Shown: positions 16,206 through 25,766, counted from the stretch's first letter. The stretch: 64,000 nucleotides of DNA from Bacteroidales bacterium (GCA_017477245.1 JAFUWY010000007.1:1-64000), one strand, 5' to 3'. The notes: generated by a model not told the origin, from the letters alone. Program-made: numbers and translations.

Positions 16206-17270
16206 TTATTTCATCCGATAGGGCGCATCGTCGTAAAGGATGAAGCGCTTGGCCTTGCGGATCCATTTCTGCTCCTCGAGCTTGACGTGCTCCTGCACGA
16301 CATCGAAGGTCAGGCGCCCGCGCAGGTACTCCTCGATCACGGGGTCCGCCACCTTGACGAAGAGCGAGTCGAACAGCTCGAACTGCGAATAGCGCTCCGA
16401 CAGGAAACGCATCAGCTGCAGGGTGTGCAACAGCGAATGGTACTGCGCCCCCGGCTGGAGCATGATTTGATAACCGTAGCAACGCTCGCCCCGGTAGCGG
16501 CCCGCCGCCGGCGTGAAGGAGCAGGGGCGCATCATCACCCCCGGGGGCGTGGGCAGGAAGCGGACGTCGCCGCCCTTGATGAACGGCGCCCCGAAATACT
16601 CGTAGGGCCGGGCCGTGCCGATCGCGGGCGTGATGGACGTGTTGTTCCAGAGGCCGCCGCCCGGGTACATCTCGCAGGTGAACATCCCCGGGATGTCGGA
16701 GGACGGCGCGATGGTCCAGGGCAGCAGGTCCTTGCCCACGTCGGAGACGAAGGCGGAGATGATGTGCAAGGGGAACTTCGCCCCGATCTCGTTGCAGTAC
16801 AGATGGCAGAGCTCCCCGAGCGTCAGGCCGTGGCGGTGCGCCACCTTGGGGGTCCAGATGTCGGACTCCACGGCGGGCATCGTGCCTTCGACCACGCGCC
16901 CGGCCGGGTTGATGTGGTCCACGATGAAGACGGACGGGCTCTCGGCGCTGCGCGCGCACATCGACAGCAGGCGCATCACGTCGCGCGTATAATTGAAGTA
17001 GCGCGTGCCGACGTCCTGGATCTCCACGACCACGGCGTCCAGGCCCTCGAGTTCGTCCGCGCCGAAGTCGATGTGGTTGGTGTCCGGGGTAAGCTCCGTA
17101 TCGCGCGGGGTGAAGATGCGTTCGAGGTTTCCGCGTTCGCGGAAGATGTCGTACAGGTAGCGCCCCCGGTGCGGGTCCCAGCAGTTCTGCGTGCAGAAGC
17201 AGGCGACCCGCCCCTCGCGCAGGCTCCGGTCGAGCTGCTCCTCTATCGGGGTGGTGCGGAACGAGAACAT
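16206..17270 (-). CDS. DUF1343 protein, NamZ-like exo-beta-N-acetylmuramidase
   Basis: A 354-residue protein of the DUF1343 family, some members of which (NamZ, GH171) remove MurNAc from the non-reducing end of peptidoglycan fragments. Family landmarks: LDAVVVEIQDVGTRYFNYT, the IVDHINPAGR strand (usually DRPNP), and WNNTSITPAIGTARPYEYFGAP. No signal peptide is visible, so it may act on imported muropeptides or be exported by another route. It begins 9 nt after glmM, so both are co-transcribed; this ties a MurNAc-releasing enzyme to amino-sugar precursor synthesis. Confidence 0.85.
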   Translation of the reverse strand: MFSFRTTPIEEQLDRSLREGRVACFCTQNCWDPHRGRYLYDIFRERGNLERIFTPRDTELTPDTNHIDFGADELEGLDAVVVEIQDVGTRYFNYTRDVMRLLSMCARSAESPSVFIVDHINPAGRVVEGTMPAVESDIWTPKVAHRHGLTLGELCHLYCNEIGAKFPLHIISAFVSDVGKDLLPWTIAPSSDIPGMFTCEMYPGGGLWNNTSITPAIGTARPYEYFGAPFIKGGDVRFLPTPPGVMMRPCSFTPAAGRYRGERCYGYQIMLQPGAQYHSLLHTLQLMRFLSERYSQFELFDSLFVKVADPVIEEYLRGRLTFDVVQEHVKLEEQKWIRKAKRFILYDDAPYRMK

Positions 17271-17279
17271 GGTCTTCTA

Positions 17280-18701
17280 TTATTCTCCGATGATGCCCTT
17301 CGCCAGCGCGATCACTTCCTCGCCCAGCCGCTGCGCCTCTTCCTCGGTCTGCGCCTCGGAATAGATGCGGATGATGGGCTCGGTGTTGGACTTGCGCAGA
17401 TGGACCCACTGCTTGCGGGACTCGAAGTCGATCTTGACGCCGTCGATGGTGTTGACGCGCTCATCCTTGAAATGCTCCTTCATCGCCTCCAGGATGCGGT
17501 CGATCAGGGCCTTGTCGCTGAGGTCGATGCGGTTCTTGGCGATGAAATACGGCGGGAGCGTGGCCTTGTAGGCGCTGACGCTCAGGCCTTTGTGGGCGAG
17601 ATGGCTGAGGAACAGGGCCACACCCACCATCGCGTCGCGGCCGCAGTGGCTCGCCGGGTAGATCACGCCGCCGTTGCCTTCGCCGCCGATCAGGGCGCCG
17701 ACCTCATGCATCTTGGTGGTCACGTTGACCTCGCCCACCGCCGCGGCGAAATAGGTGCCGCCGTGGGCCTCCGTGACGTCGCGCAGCGCGCGGCTGGAGG
17801 AGAGGTTGGAGACGGTGTTGCGCGGAGTCACGCCCGCCTTCTCGGCCCGCTCGAGCAGGTAGTCGGCCACGGCCACGAGGGTGTACTCCTCCACGAAGGG
17901 CTTGCCGTCCTCGCAGATGAAGGCCAGGCGGTCCACGTCGGGATCGACGCTGATGCCCAGGTCGGCCTTCTCGCGCACGACGGTCTCGCTGAGGTCCACC
18001 AGGTTCTTGGGAAGCGGCTCGGGGTTGTGGGCGAAGTCGCCCGTCGGCTCGCCGTTGAGGGTGATGCACTCCACTCCGAGACGCTCCAGCAGGCGCGGCA
18101 TGATGATGCCGCCCACGGAGTTGATGGCGTCGAGCACGACCTTGAAGCCGGCCTTGCGCACGGCTTCGGCGTCCACGGCCTCCAGGGCCAGGACGGCGTC
18201 GATGTGCTCGTCGGTGAAGTCATGCTCCTCGATGCTGCCGAGTTCGTCCACGGGTGCGAAGTCGAAGTCTCCGCGCTCGGCGAGGTCCAGGATGGCCTGG
18301 CCCTCGGCCGCGGTGAGAAACTCGCCGTGCTCGTTGAGCAGTTTCAAGGCGTTCCACTGACGGGGATTGTGGCTGGCGGTCAGGATGATGCCGCCGTCGG
18401 CGCCGGCGAAGCCGACAGCCAGCTCGGTGGTCGGCGTGGAGGCGAAACCGCACTTCACGACGTCCACGCCGCAGGCGACGAGCGTGCCGCAGACGAGCTG
18501 CTCGACCATCGCCCCGCTGATGCGGGCGTCGCGGCCGACGACCACTTTATATTTGCCGCCGCTGTTGGCAACGGGCTTGCGCTCCTTCAGGCAGGCGCAG
18601 TAGGCATAGGTGAATTTGACGATGTCGACGGGCGTCAGCGCCTCGCCGGGGGCACCGCCGATCGTACCGCGGATGCCGGAAATGGATTTTATAAGTGTCA
18701 T
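17280..18701 (-). CDS. glmM: Phosphoglucosamine mutase
   Basis: A 473-residue alpha-D-phosphohexomutase that converts glucosamine-6-phosphate to glucosamine-1-phosphate for UDP-GlcNAc synthesis. Domain signatures are in order: the phosphoserine loop TASHNP, the metal loop DPDVDRLAF, the sugar loop GEGNGG and the phosphate loop [12 protein letters not shown]. The Bacteroidetes form [14 protein letters not shown] follows the serine loop. ATG at 18701 is chosen because the -7 box ends 6 nt upstream; the 18 extra residues reachable upstream would be promoter sequence. First gene of an operon with the DUF1343 gene and divergent from rpmE2. The assignment as GlmM rather than a phosphomannomutase rests on these motifs and context. 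Confidence 0.85.
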   Translation of the reverse strand: MTLIKSISGIRGTIGGAPGEALTPVDIVKFTYAYCACLKERKPVANSGGKYKVVVGRDARISGAMVEQLVCGTLVACGVDVVKCGFASTPTTELAVGFAGADGGIILTASHNPRQWNALKLLNEHGEFLTAAEGQAILDLAERGDFDFAPVDELGSIEEHDFTDEHIDAVLALEAVDAEAVRKAGFKVVLDAINSVGGIIMPRLLERLGVECITLNGEPTGDFAHNPEPLPKNLVDLSETVVREKADLGISVDPDVDRLAFICEDGKPFVEEYTLVAVADYLLERAEKAGVTPRNTVSNLSSSRALRDVTEAHGGTYFAAAVGEVNVTTKMHEVGALIGGEGNGGVIYPASHCGRDAMVGVALFLSHLAHKGLSVSAYKATLPPYFIAKNRIDLSDKALIDRILEAMKEHFKDERVNTIDGVKIDFESRKQWVHLRKSNTEPIIRIYSEAQTEEEAQRLGEEVIALAKGIIGE

Positions 18702-18704
18702 AGC

Positions 18705-18736
18705 TTGCAAAATTACGAAATTAATTCGTATCTTTG
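18705..18736 (+). promoter_or_regulatory. Promoter of rpmE2
   Basis: -33 TTG at 18705-18707, 21 nt, then -7 box TATCTTTG at 18729-18736. The ATG follows 26 nt later. Confidence 0.7.
18708..18715 (-). promoter_or_regulatory. -7 box (TAATTTTG) of glmM
   Basis: Exact TAnnTTTG match on the minus strand ending 6 nt before the glmM ATG, predicting a near-leaderless mRNA. It overlaps the -33 region of the divergent rpmE2 promoter. Confidence 0.6.
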
Positions 18737-18762
18737 CGCCCGATTCAAAAAACACTAGTGTA

Positions 18763-19014
18763 ATGAAAAAAGGAATCCATCCCGAAACCTACCGTCTTGT
18801 AGCTTTCAAGGATATGTCAAACGAGGACGTGTTCATCACCCGCTCCTGCGCCACCAGCAAGGAGAACATCACCATTGACGGTGTCGAGTACCCCCTCGTA
18901 AAGCTTGAGATTTCCAACACATCTCACCCTTTCTACACCGGCAAGATGAAGATCGTCGATACCGCCGGCCGTGTTGATATGTTCTATCAGAGGTACAAGA
19001 ACCGCAAGAAATAA
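18763..19014 (+). CDS. rpmE2: 50S ribosomal protein L31, type B
   Basis: An 83-residue ribosomal protein. It begins MKKGIHPETY, carries the conserved SHPFYTGKMKIVDTAGRVDMFYQRY, and lacks the CxxC zinc ligands of the type-A protein, so it is the zinc-free type-B form usual in Bacteroidetes. Own promoter and a strong terminator, so a single-gene transcript. Confidence 0.97.
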   Translation: MKKGIHPETYRLVAFKDMSNEDVFITRSCATSKENITIDGVEYPLVKLEISNTSHPFYTGKMKIVDTAGRVDMFYQRYKNRKK

Positions 19015-19041
19015 TTTCCTGCGTCAGTATAAGGTTGAAGC

Positions 19042-19075
19042 AATCCCGGGCACCAGGTGTCCGGGATTCTTTTAT
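19042..19075 (+). terminator. Rho-independent terminator after rpmE2
   Basis: A nearly perfect stem (AATCCCGGGCACC against GGTGTCCGGGATT, one G-U pair) with a very short loop is followed by CTTTT. Confidence 0.85.
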
Positions 19076-19123
19076 CCCACCCGCCGGAATGGCCCGGAAC
19101 CGGCGACATTCTGAATTAATTGC

Positions 19124-19131
19124 TATATTTG
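19124..19131 (+). promoter_or_regulatory. -7 box (TATATTTG) of the peptidase operon
   Basis: Exact TAnnTTTG match. The ATG at 19133 would lie before the expected transcription start, so the next ATG at 19157 is taken as the start of the first gene. Confidence 0.6.
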
Positions 19132-19156
19132 TATGATATACATTTTCAGAAGAGCT

Positions 19157-19594
19157 ATGTCTACCAAAGCGAAAATCATCACCTGGGTCGTGGCCGTGCT
19201 GCTTATTGCCGGGGCCATTGCCGGTTATTTCAAGTTCTACTTCGTATTCGGCGAAGGCGTCAAGGCCGGCGAACTCAACCAGATCGTCTACAAGGGCTGG
19301 GTCTGGAAGACCTACGAAGGCCGCCTGATCCAGACCGGATTCAAGAGCGCCGGCGGCAGCAAGGTCGGCGGCAACCTGCAGTCCAACGAGTTCAACTTCT
19401 CCGTCGTCAGCAAGTCCGTAGCCGACTCGCTGATGCTCTGCAGCGGCAAGACCGTCGAGCTGCACTACAAGGAATACAACGGGACCCTCCCCTGGCGCGG
19501 CATGCAGCGCTACATCGTGGACAAGATCGTGTCCGTGCGGGAGCCGTCCGCCAACACCGAAATCCCTATCGTGACGGGAGGAGAAATGCTATGA
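19157..19594 (+). CDS. Conserved Bacteroidetes membrane-anchored protein of unknown function
   Basis: A 145-residue protein with one N-terminal membrane segment (about residues 5-25, IITWVVAVLLIAGAIAG) and a soluble domain containing GELNQIVYKGWVWKTYEGRLIQ. Similar Bacteroidetes proteins are sometimes named 6-phosphogluconate dehydrogenase in error; no dinucleotide-binding motif is present here. Its stop overlaps the start of the DPP-IV gene (ATGA), so the two are translationally coupled. Function unknown. Confidence 0.75.
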   Translation: MSTKAKIITWVVAVLLIAGAIAGYFKFYFVFGEGVKAGELNQIVYKGWVWKTYEGRLIQTGFKSAGGSKVGGNLQSNEFNFSVVSKSVADSLMLCSGKTVELHYKEYNGTLPWRGMQRYIVDKIVSVREPSANTEIPIVTGGEML

Positions 19595-21438
19595 TCCGCG
19601 TCCTGTTCCTGCTTGTCGCAGGCATCCTTGCGACCAAGCCGGCCGCCAACCCCGACGGCCGCCTGCTGACCGTGGCCGAGTCCGTCGGCCAGGGCGAGCG
19701 TCCGCTCTCGCCCGGCCAGTACCGGGCCTTCTGGACCCCGGACGGCCAGATCACCCGGGAGTTCCAGCGCCCGCAGCGCCCCACCTGGAAGCTGCCCGAG
19801 CCGGAAGGTCCCGGCATCGTGTACGGCCAGTCCGTCAGCCGCAACGAGTTCGGGATCAGCACCGGCGTCTTCCCCGCCCCGGACGGCAAGCGCCTAGCCG
19901 TCTACCGCAAGGATGAGTCGGCCGTCACGCTCTACCCGCTCTACGACGTCACCACCCGCACCGGCGGGGCCAACATGATCCGTTACCCCATGGCGGGCAT
20001 GGCCTCGGAGCACATCACCCTGCACGTCACGGACCTGGAAGGGAACATCCTCTCCACCATGCAGGTCACCGACTTCGACGACGAGCGGTACCTGACCAAC
20101 ATCACCTGGTCCCCGGACAGCAAGTACATCTTCATCCAGGTGCTCGCCCGCTCCCAGCACGAGATGCACCTCAACATGTACCGCGCCGACAACGGCGCCT
20201 TCGTGCGCACCATCCTGACCGAGCGCAACGACGCCTGGGTGGAGCCGGAAGACCCGCTCTACTTCATCAAGGACAGCTACCAATTCCTCTACCGGACCGA
20301 CAACCGCGACGGGTTCCGCAACCTCTACCGCTGCGACACGCTCGGCCGCGTGGAGCGGATCACCCCCGTGGACGCGGACGTGCGCTACCTCACCAACGAC
20401 GGCCGCTACGTCTACTACATGTCCTCGGAAGTCTCCCCGGTGGAGAACCACCTCTTCCGCGTCCGCATCGACCGCCGCAAGCTCGGGACCCCGCAGCGCC
20501 TGACCCCCGAGGAGGGCTGGCACAGTGTCACGATGGCCCCCGACTGCAGCAAGTTCATCGACCGCTACAGTAGCTTCAACGTCCCCGGCGTGACGCAGGT
20601 GCGCAGCACCGACGGCAAGCTCCTGGAGACGCTCTATACCGCGGAGGATCCCCTGACGGAATATGCCCGCCCGCGGATGGAGCTCGGCACCACCCCTTCG
20701 GCCGACGGCCGCTTCGACAACTACTACCGCCTGATCTACCCGCTGAACTTCGATCCTTCTAAGAAATACCCCCTCGTGGTCTACGTCTACGGTGGCCCGC
20801 ATACCCAGCTCGTCAACGACAGCTGGCAGGGCAGCCTCCGGATGTGGGAGCTGCTGATGGCCCAGCGCGGCTACGTGGTCTACGTCCAGGACAACCGCGG
20901 CACGCCCTACCAGGGCGCGGCCTTCGAGAAGGCCATCAACCGCCAGTGCGGCACGGCCGAGGTGGAAGACCAGATGGCCGGCATCCGGGCCCTGCTGGAC
21001 CGCGCCCCTTGGATCGACCGCGAGCGCATCGGCGTGCACGGCTGGAGCTACGGCGGATTCATGACCCTGTCGCTCACGACCCGCAACCCCGGCTTCTTCA
21101 AGGTGGCCGTGGCCGGCGGTCCCGTCATCGACTGGCAGTGGTATGAGGTGATGTACGGCGAGCGCTACATGGACACCCCGCAGGCCAATCCGGAGGGCTT
21201 CGCCGGCAGTTCGCTCATCCCGCGCGCGAAAGACCTCACGGGCCGTGTCCTGATCTGCCACGGCGTGCTGGACGGCACGGTCGTGCCCCAGCACTCGCTG
21301 AGCTTCGTCCAGGAGTGCATCAACGAAGGCATCCCCGTGGACTGGTTCCCCTACCCGCTGGACGAGCACAACATGCGCGGCAAGGCCCGCGTGCACCTCT
21401 ACGACAAGATCACCGACTATTTCGAAACCTTCCTATGA
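19591..21438 (+). CDS. S9B family dipeptidyl peptidase IV-like serine peptidase
   Basis: A 615-residue exported enzyme that would cleave Xaa-Pro dipeptides from peptides in the periplasm. A short signal peptide (MIRVLFLLVAGILA) leads into an N-terminal beta-propeller (about residues 60-370) and a C-terminal alpha/beta hydrolase. The nucleophile is the serine of GWSYGGF (near residue 483), with the acid in GVLDGTVVP and the histidine in DEHNMRG. The double-Glu dipeptide-anchoring motif was not positively identified. The start is an ATGA overlap with the preceding gene, and the end overlaps the next gene in the same way. Together with the M20 dipeptidase it makes a peptide-degradation operon. 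Confidence 0.9.
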   Translation: MIRVLFLLVAGILATKPAANPDGRLLTVAESVGQGERPLSPGQYRAFWTPDGQITREFQRPQRPTWKLPEPEGPGIVYGQSVSRNEFGISTGVFPAPDGKRLAVYRKDESAVTLYPLYDVTTRTGGANMIRYPMAGMASEHITLHVTDLEGNILSTMQVTDFDDERYLTNITWSPDSKYIFIQVLARSQHEMHLNMYRADNGAFVRTILTERNDAWVEPEDPLYFIKDSYQFLYRTDNRDGFRNLYRCDTLGRVERITPVDADVRYLTNDGRYVYYMSSEVSPVENHLFRVRIDRRKLGTPQRLTPEEGWHSVTMAPDCSKFIDRYSSFNVPGVTQVRSTDGKLLETLYTAEDPLTEYARPRMELGTTPSADGRFDNYYRLIYPLNFDPSKKYPLVVYVYGGPHTQLVNDSWQGSLRMWELLMAQRGYVVYVQDNRGTPYQGAAFEKAINRQCGTAEVEDQMAGIRALLDRAPWIDRERIGVHGWSYGGFMTLSLTTRNPGFFKVAVAGGPVIDWQWYEVMYGERYMDTPQANPEGFAGSSLIPRAKDLTGRVLICHGVLDGTVVPQHSLSFVQECINEGIPVDWFPYPLDEHNMRGKARVHLYDKITDYFETFL

Positions 21439-22574
21439 AAAGAATCCTGACCGCTGGCCTCGTCCTGCTGCTCGCGGCAGCGCCGCTGTCCGCCCAGAAG
21501 CGGGCCGAGACCAGACTCTACCAGAAAACCCTGTCGAAACCCTCCGTGGAGGCCTTCGACAAATTCCTCAAGAAATACCCGTCCTCCGTCTATGCGGCGG
21601 AGATCCTCGCCCGCAAGGACACCCTGCTCAACATCAGCCCCTATGACGAGAAGCAGGCGCGGGAGATCGTGGCGGAGCTGCTGCCGGCCGGCAGCGGCGC
21701 GCTCGCCATCGCGGACCGCCGCGAGGCCGTGGACCGCATCTACGCGGTCTGCCTGCGCGGCGAAGGCCTCGGCCTGGACCAGGTCCGCATCGTGACCTTC
21801 CGCAAGGGCGCGGACGGCTGGTCGCAGGAGGGCGTCTACGACGCGCCCGCGGCCGATGCCGAGGGGATGGCCCGGCGACAGTTCGTGGACGAATCCTCCG
21901 TCTTCAAGATCCGCGACACGCGCTACCTGCGCTTCAACTACCTGATGAGTTCGGAGGACGAAGGGCTGCAGACCTACGTCGCGGCGGCCTATGCCCCGCA
22001 GACCGACGAGTTCGGCTGCGTCTCCTTCCGGGGCACGCCGGTCCACGGGACCGGCCACGTCCCGCCGTACCACATCTACGGCCGCTCCGACGAAGCGATG
22101 CTGAGCGGCATGGACCGCCCGTGGATGCGCCTGCTGCTCAAGGACATCCAGGACAACCACTGGCTGGAATCCATCCCGGAGGACATCTACCTGACGGATG
22201 CCGCCCTCGAGTGGTGGCTCCAGCAGAACCCGGACGCGCTCACCAGCGCCACCCATCTCAAGTTCAACATCCTGCAGAAGGAGAGTTCGCTCGTGGAGGA
22301 GTTCGCCAATGCCAAGGGCAAGAAGAATTCCTCGAAATACACCGCCGCCATGTTCGACCACCGCGGCTACTCCGTGATCGTGGTGTACCAGAAGGCGGAC
22401 GACAACTATGTCCTGGCCTGGGCCGAACCCGAGGCCAAGGACCACTACCGCGACCGCCTGCTCAACAGCATCGCCTTCGACGACGCCAACACGCTCGCGA
22501 TGTCCTACTACCACGGCAACCGCACCTTCAAATACCGCCTCAACCTGACCTCCAAGAACCTCCGACGCAACTAA
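21435..22574 (+). CDS. Secreted protein of unknown function in peptidase operon
   Basis: A 379-residue protein with a clear signal peptide (MKRILTAGLVLLLAAAPLSA, cleavage before QKRAE). Residues 30-60 (AFDKFLKKYPSSVYAAEIL) look like a single TPR-like helical pair. The remainder has no motif I recognise. It is coupled to the DPP-IV gene by an ATGA overlap and ends 4 nt before the dipeptidase, so it probably serves the same process, perhaps substrate binding, but this is only inferred from position. Confidence 0.7.
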   Translation: MKRILTAGLVLLLAAAPLSAQKRAETRLYQKTLSKPSVEAFDKFLKKYPSSVYAAEILARKDTLLNISPYDEKQAREIVAELLPAGSGALAIADRREAVDRIYAVCLRGEGLGLDQVRIVTFRKGADGWSQEGVYDAPAADAEGMARRQFVDESSVFKIRDTRYLRFNYLMSSEDEGLQTYVAAAYAPQTDEFGCVSFRGTPVHGTGHVPPYHIYGRSDEAMLSGMDRPWMRLLLKDIQDNHWLESIPEDIYLTDAALEWWLQQNPDALTSATHLKFNILQKESSLVEEFANAKGKKNSSKYTAAMFDHRGYSVIVVYQKADDNYVLAWAEPEAKDHYRDRLLNSIAFDDANTLAMSYYHGNRTFKYRLNLTSKNLRRN

Positions 22575-22578
22575 CGCC

Positions 22579-23928
22579 ATGAAAGCATACATCGGGCAGA
22601 ACAGCGAACGCTTCCTCGAGGAGCTCTTCAGCCTCCTGCGCATCCCCTCCGTCAGTGCCCGGCCCGAGCACAAGCAGGACATGTACCTGTGCGCCGAGAC
22701 CCTCGCCCACCTGCTCCTTGAAGCGGGCGCCGACGAGGCCGGCATCAGCGACACGGCCGGCCACCCGGTCGTCTTCGGCCAGAAGATCATCGACCCCAAG
22801 GCCCGCACCATCCTGGTCTACGGCCACTACGACGTACAGCCGGTCGAGCCGCTGGACAAGTGGGACCACGATCCCTTCGATCCGCAGGTGCACGACGGCG
22901 CCATCTGGGGGCGCGGCGCCAACGACGACAAGGGCCAGCTCTTCATGCACATCAAGGCCTTCGAGTACCTGCTCTCCAGCGGGAAGCTGCGCCACAACGT
23001 CAAGTTCCTCTTCGAGGGTGAGGAGGAGATCAGCAGCCCCTCGCTGCCCGCCTGGATCAAGGCACACAGGAAACTGCTCAAGGCCGACCTGTGCCTGGTC
23101 AGCGACACCACCATGCTGGGTGAGGAAGTCCCCTCCATCAACTGCGGCATGCGCGGCATGTGCTACCTGGAAGTCAAGGTCACCGGGCCTGGCAAGGACC
23201 TGCACTCCGGCCACTTCGGCGGCACGGTCGCCAACCCCATCCAGGTCCTCTGCGAGATGATCGCCTCCCTGATCGGCGAAGACGGCCGCGTGGCGGTGCC
23301 GGGCTTCTACGACAAGGTCACGGAGCTGTCCCGCGCCGACCGCCGGATGCTCGGCCGGGCGCCGTTCGACCTCAAGGAATACAAGGAGTTCCTGGGCGTG
23401 CGCGAACTGCGCGGCGAGAAGGGCTACACGCCCCTCGAGCGCGTCGGCATCCGCCCGTGCCTCGACGTCTGCGGCATCTGGGGCGGCTACACCGGAGCCG
23501 GCGCCAAGACGGTGCTCCCGTCCGAGGCGCACGCCAAGATCTCCATGCGCCTGGTTCCCGACCAGCGCAGCGCGGAGATCGCGAAACTCGTCGCGCGGCA
23601 TCTCAGGAAGATCGCCCCGAAATACGTCACGGTGGAAGTCACGCCCTGCGGAGGCTGCGACGGATTCACGATCCCGATCAGTTCGCCGGCCTACCAGGCC
23701 GCGGCCCGCGCCATCGGCGAGGTCTACGGCAAGGAGCCCGTCCCCGCCCGGGGCGGCGGCTCCATCGGCATCCTGGGCGAGATGCAGAAGATCCTGCACA
23801 TCGACCCGCTCCTGATGGGCTTCGGCCTGGAGCGCGACACCATCCACTCCCCCAACGAGAGCTACCTGCTCAAGCAGTTCTTCGGGGGGATGGAGTCCAT
23901 CGCCAAGTTCTACGAATACTGGCAGTAA
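22579..23928 (+). CDS. M20 family metallo-dipeptidase
   Basis: A 449-residue cytoplasmic zinc peptidase. Metal-site motifs are present: GHYDVQP (first His and Asp), GRGANDDKGQ (bridging Asp), GEEEISSPS (catalytic Glu and Glu ligand) and HSPNESY near the C-terminus (His ligand). The dimerisation lid domain contains DLHSGHFGGTVANP. These features match the CNDP-like dipeptidase branch rather than succinyl-diaminopimelate desuccinylase. Last gene of the operon; it would finish dipeptides released by the DPP-IV. Confidence 0.92.
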   Translation: MKAYIGQNSERFLEELFSLLRIPSVSARPEHKQDMYLCAETLAHLLLEAGADEAGISDTAGHPVVFGQKIIDPKARTILVYGHYDVQPVEPLDKWDHDPFDPQVHDGAIWGRGANDDKGQLFMHIKAFEYLLSSGKLRHNVKFLFEGEEEISSPSLPAWIKAHRKLLKADLCLVSDTTMLGEEVPSINCGMRGMCYLEVKVTGPGKDLHSGHFGGTVANPIQVLCEMIASLIGEDGRVAVPGFYDKVTELSRADRRMLGRAPFDLKEYKEFLGVRELRGEKGYTPLERVGIRPCLDVCGIWGGYTGAGAKTVLPSEAHAKISMRLVPDQRSAEIAKLVARHLRKIAPKYVTVEVTPCGGCDGFTIPISSPAYQAAARAIGEVYGKEPVPARGGGSIGILGEMQKILHIDPLLMGFGLERDTIHSPNESYLLKQFFGGMESIAKFYEYWQ

Positions 23929-23951
23929 ACCGCTGCCTGCAAGCTGACGCG

Positions 23952-24599
23952 TTAGTCCAAGACGGGTTCGATCCGGGTCACGGTGATGCCGCTGAGGGAA
24001 CGGGCCGTGTCCAGCAGGCGGCTGGTGTAATCCCGCGAGGTGACCCGCAGCACGACGGTGGCGTCGATCGCTTCGGCCTTGCGGTCCATCGTATAGAATT
24101 CCAGTTCGCGTCCGAAGCGCGTCAGGGCATTCTGCAGGCACTCCTCAGACTGCGCCGTGAAGGAGATGCGCACCTGGTGCTGCTCGTACTTCCGGAGGAA
24201 GAAATGCATCGCTTCGAGGCAGATCACCGCCATCACGGCCGTCGTGGCGGCGATCCAGAACATCCCGGCGCCGGAGGCCAGTCCGATGGCGGACACCACC
24301 CAAACGCCCGCCGCCGTGGTGAGGCCGCGGATGGAGTTCTTGTGGAAGATGATCAGGCCGGCGCCCAGGAAGCCCATGCCAGAGACCACCTGCGCAGCCA
24401 CGCGGGCGGCGTCGAAGCGCTCCGCGTCCGGGAATCCGAACTGGGAGATCACCATGAACAGGGCACTGCCCAGGCCCACCAGGAAGTGTGTGCGGATACC
24501 CGCCTCCTTCGCGCGAAGGTGCCGCTCCAGCCCGACCAGGGCGCCCAGCAGGCCCCCGACCGCGATCCGCAGGATCATTTCTCCGACTGTTATCATCAT
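23952..24599 (-). CDS. MgtC/SapB family membrane protein
   Basis: A 215-residue inner-membrane protein. The N-terminal half has four to five membrane segments with the family motifs GLERHLRAKEAGIRTH, SGMGFLGAGLI and RGLTTAAGVWVVSAIG. The C-terminal half (about residues 145-215) is a soluble ACT-like domain. MgtC proteins are linked to growth at low magnesium and to control of F-type ATPase or phosphate uptake; the role here is unknown. Single gene, convergent with the dipeptidase. Confidence 0.92.
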   Translation of the reverse strand: MMITVGEMILRIAVGGLLGALVGLERHLRAKEAGIRTHFLVGLGSALFMVISQFGFPDAERFDAARVAAQVVSGMGFLGAGLIIFHKNSIRGLTTAAGVWVVSAIGLASGAGMFWIAATTAVMAVICLEAMHFFLRKYEQHQVRISFTAQSEECLQNALTRFGRELEFYTMDRKAEAIDATVVLRVTSRDYTSRLLDTARSLSGITVTRIEPVLD

Positions 24600-24603
24600 A
24601 AGA

Positions 24604-24611
24604 CAAAGATA
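24604..24611 (-). promoter_or_regulatory. -7 box (TATCTTTG) of the mgtC-like gene
   Basis: Exact TAnnTTTG on the minus strand, ending 4 nt before the first ATG (24599); a second ATG follows at 24596. The mRNA would be leaderless or nearly so. Confidence 0.6.
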
Positions 24612-24628
24612 CGGATTATTTCTTTGTA

Positions 24629-25765
24629 TTATGAGTTACATAAAACATACTTTAGAACCAGGTAATTCGCGTTCTCACCCGGCATCTCCGCCCCGGGAGG
24701 AAGGAACTGTCCCGACACTTCCGGAGGGACCAGCAGGTATAGTGCCTGATCCGCAGGATACCCGGGACTGAACATCTGTCCTTCCTTCCACTTCTCAAAG
24801 ACCGTCTTGGCTCCCGTCTCCTTGTCATAGACGACATTGAGCCACCGCTTCATGAACAAGACATTCGTGAAGACGAAACGCTCTGTCTCCTGGGTCAGCG
24901 ACACCGGACCCGCCATGGAAGAAGAGGCGGACAACCTCGTCTGATAGGATTCCGGCCCTGCCGTACGCTCCGCCTCGACGACCTCCGGACGGAATGCGTA
25001 CTTCCCGTAATCCCAGCCCAGGTGGAGGACGGCCTGGTCTCCATTCAGCCGGAAGATCCTGCCGCTCGCTCCATCCACGTAATGAACCTGCCCGGCAAAT
25101 GTGTACAACGGACTTCCGCTCGTCTCGTATCCGGCCCGGATATTCCGCTCCACCTCCGGTACGCCCTGTATTTCTGTCAAGGTTCCGCTTTCTGCATCCA
25201 GGTAGTTCAATACGGATTCTTCATAGCCCGAGAACAGATAATACCCGGATCCGCTGGGGAGAAAATGGTTGACAGCACGCACGCCATCGGGGATCTTGAT
25301 CTTCCTGATCATCGGATGGGGAGGGTCCAGGCTATACGAAAGGATCGTCCCCGTAGCCTCGAGTACGTCAAGGCTTTGCAATCCGGCATTGAAGGCGATA
25401 TCCGTCATCATCACGTATTCCTGCGGACCCCGCCCGTATCTCCGGAAGGTCTCCTTCCACTTCCCAGAAGCATCGAAGATAACGACCGCCTGATTGGCGC
25501 GGTCCATTACGAAGATCCGATCTTCGACGACCAGGTAACGGGACAGGCACGATGTGTTCAGGTATGCGGAGTCGCGCCCTTCCAGTTGTATGACTTCAAC
25601 TTGCTTGAAGAAATCATGCAGGGAGGGTTCGCTGACCGTCAGCAGATCCACGGATTCCATGTTGCCCTCCGGCTGCCTGCCTTGCACGCAGCCAGCCAGC
25701 AGGATCACGGCCAGATAAAGTATGGCGAACGGTTTAACGATTTGCATCATCCAACAGGTAATCAT
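24629..25765 (-). CDS. Six-bladed beta-propeller lipoprotein (BF3164-like)
   Basis: A 378-residue lipoprotein of the Bacteroidetes 6-bladed beta-propeller group. The lipobox LLAGC is near residue 25. The family mark GRGPQEY follows the first blade (FDASGKWKETFRRYGRGPQEY spans it). It starts 1 nt after the stop of the next propeller gene, so they are co-transcribed; an internal ATG at 25747 is an alternative start. Function of the family is unknown; the fold suggests ligand or protein binding at the cell surface or in the periplasm. Confidence 0.82.
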   Translation of the reverse strand: MITCWMMQIVKPFAILYLAVILLAGCVQGRQPEGNMESVDLLTVSEPSLHDFFKQVEVIQLEGRDSAYLNTSCLSRYLVVEDRIFVMDRANQAVVIFDASGKWKETFRRYGRGPQEYVMMTDIAFNAGLQSLDVLEATGTILSYSLDPPHPMIRKIKIPDGVRAVNHFLPSGSGYYLFSGYEESVLNYLDAESGTLTEIQGVPEVERNIRAGYETSGSPLYTFAGQVHYVDGASGRIFRLNGDQAVLHLGWDYGKYAFRPEVVEAERTAGPESYQTRLSASSSMAGPVSLTQETERFVFTNVLFMKRWLNVVYDKETGAKTVFEKWKEGQMFSPGYPADQALYLLVPPEVSGQFLPPGAEMPGENANYLVLKYVLCNS

Positions 25766-25766
25766 T

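Noticed and set aside
19133..19156. Earlier ATG of the membrane protein in the peptidase operon
   Set aside because: It lies 2 nt after the -7 box, before the expected transcription start, so it would not be in the mRNA.
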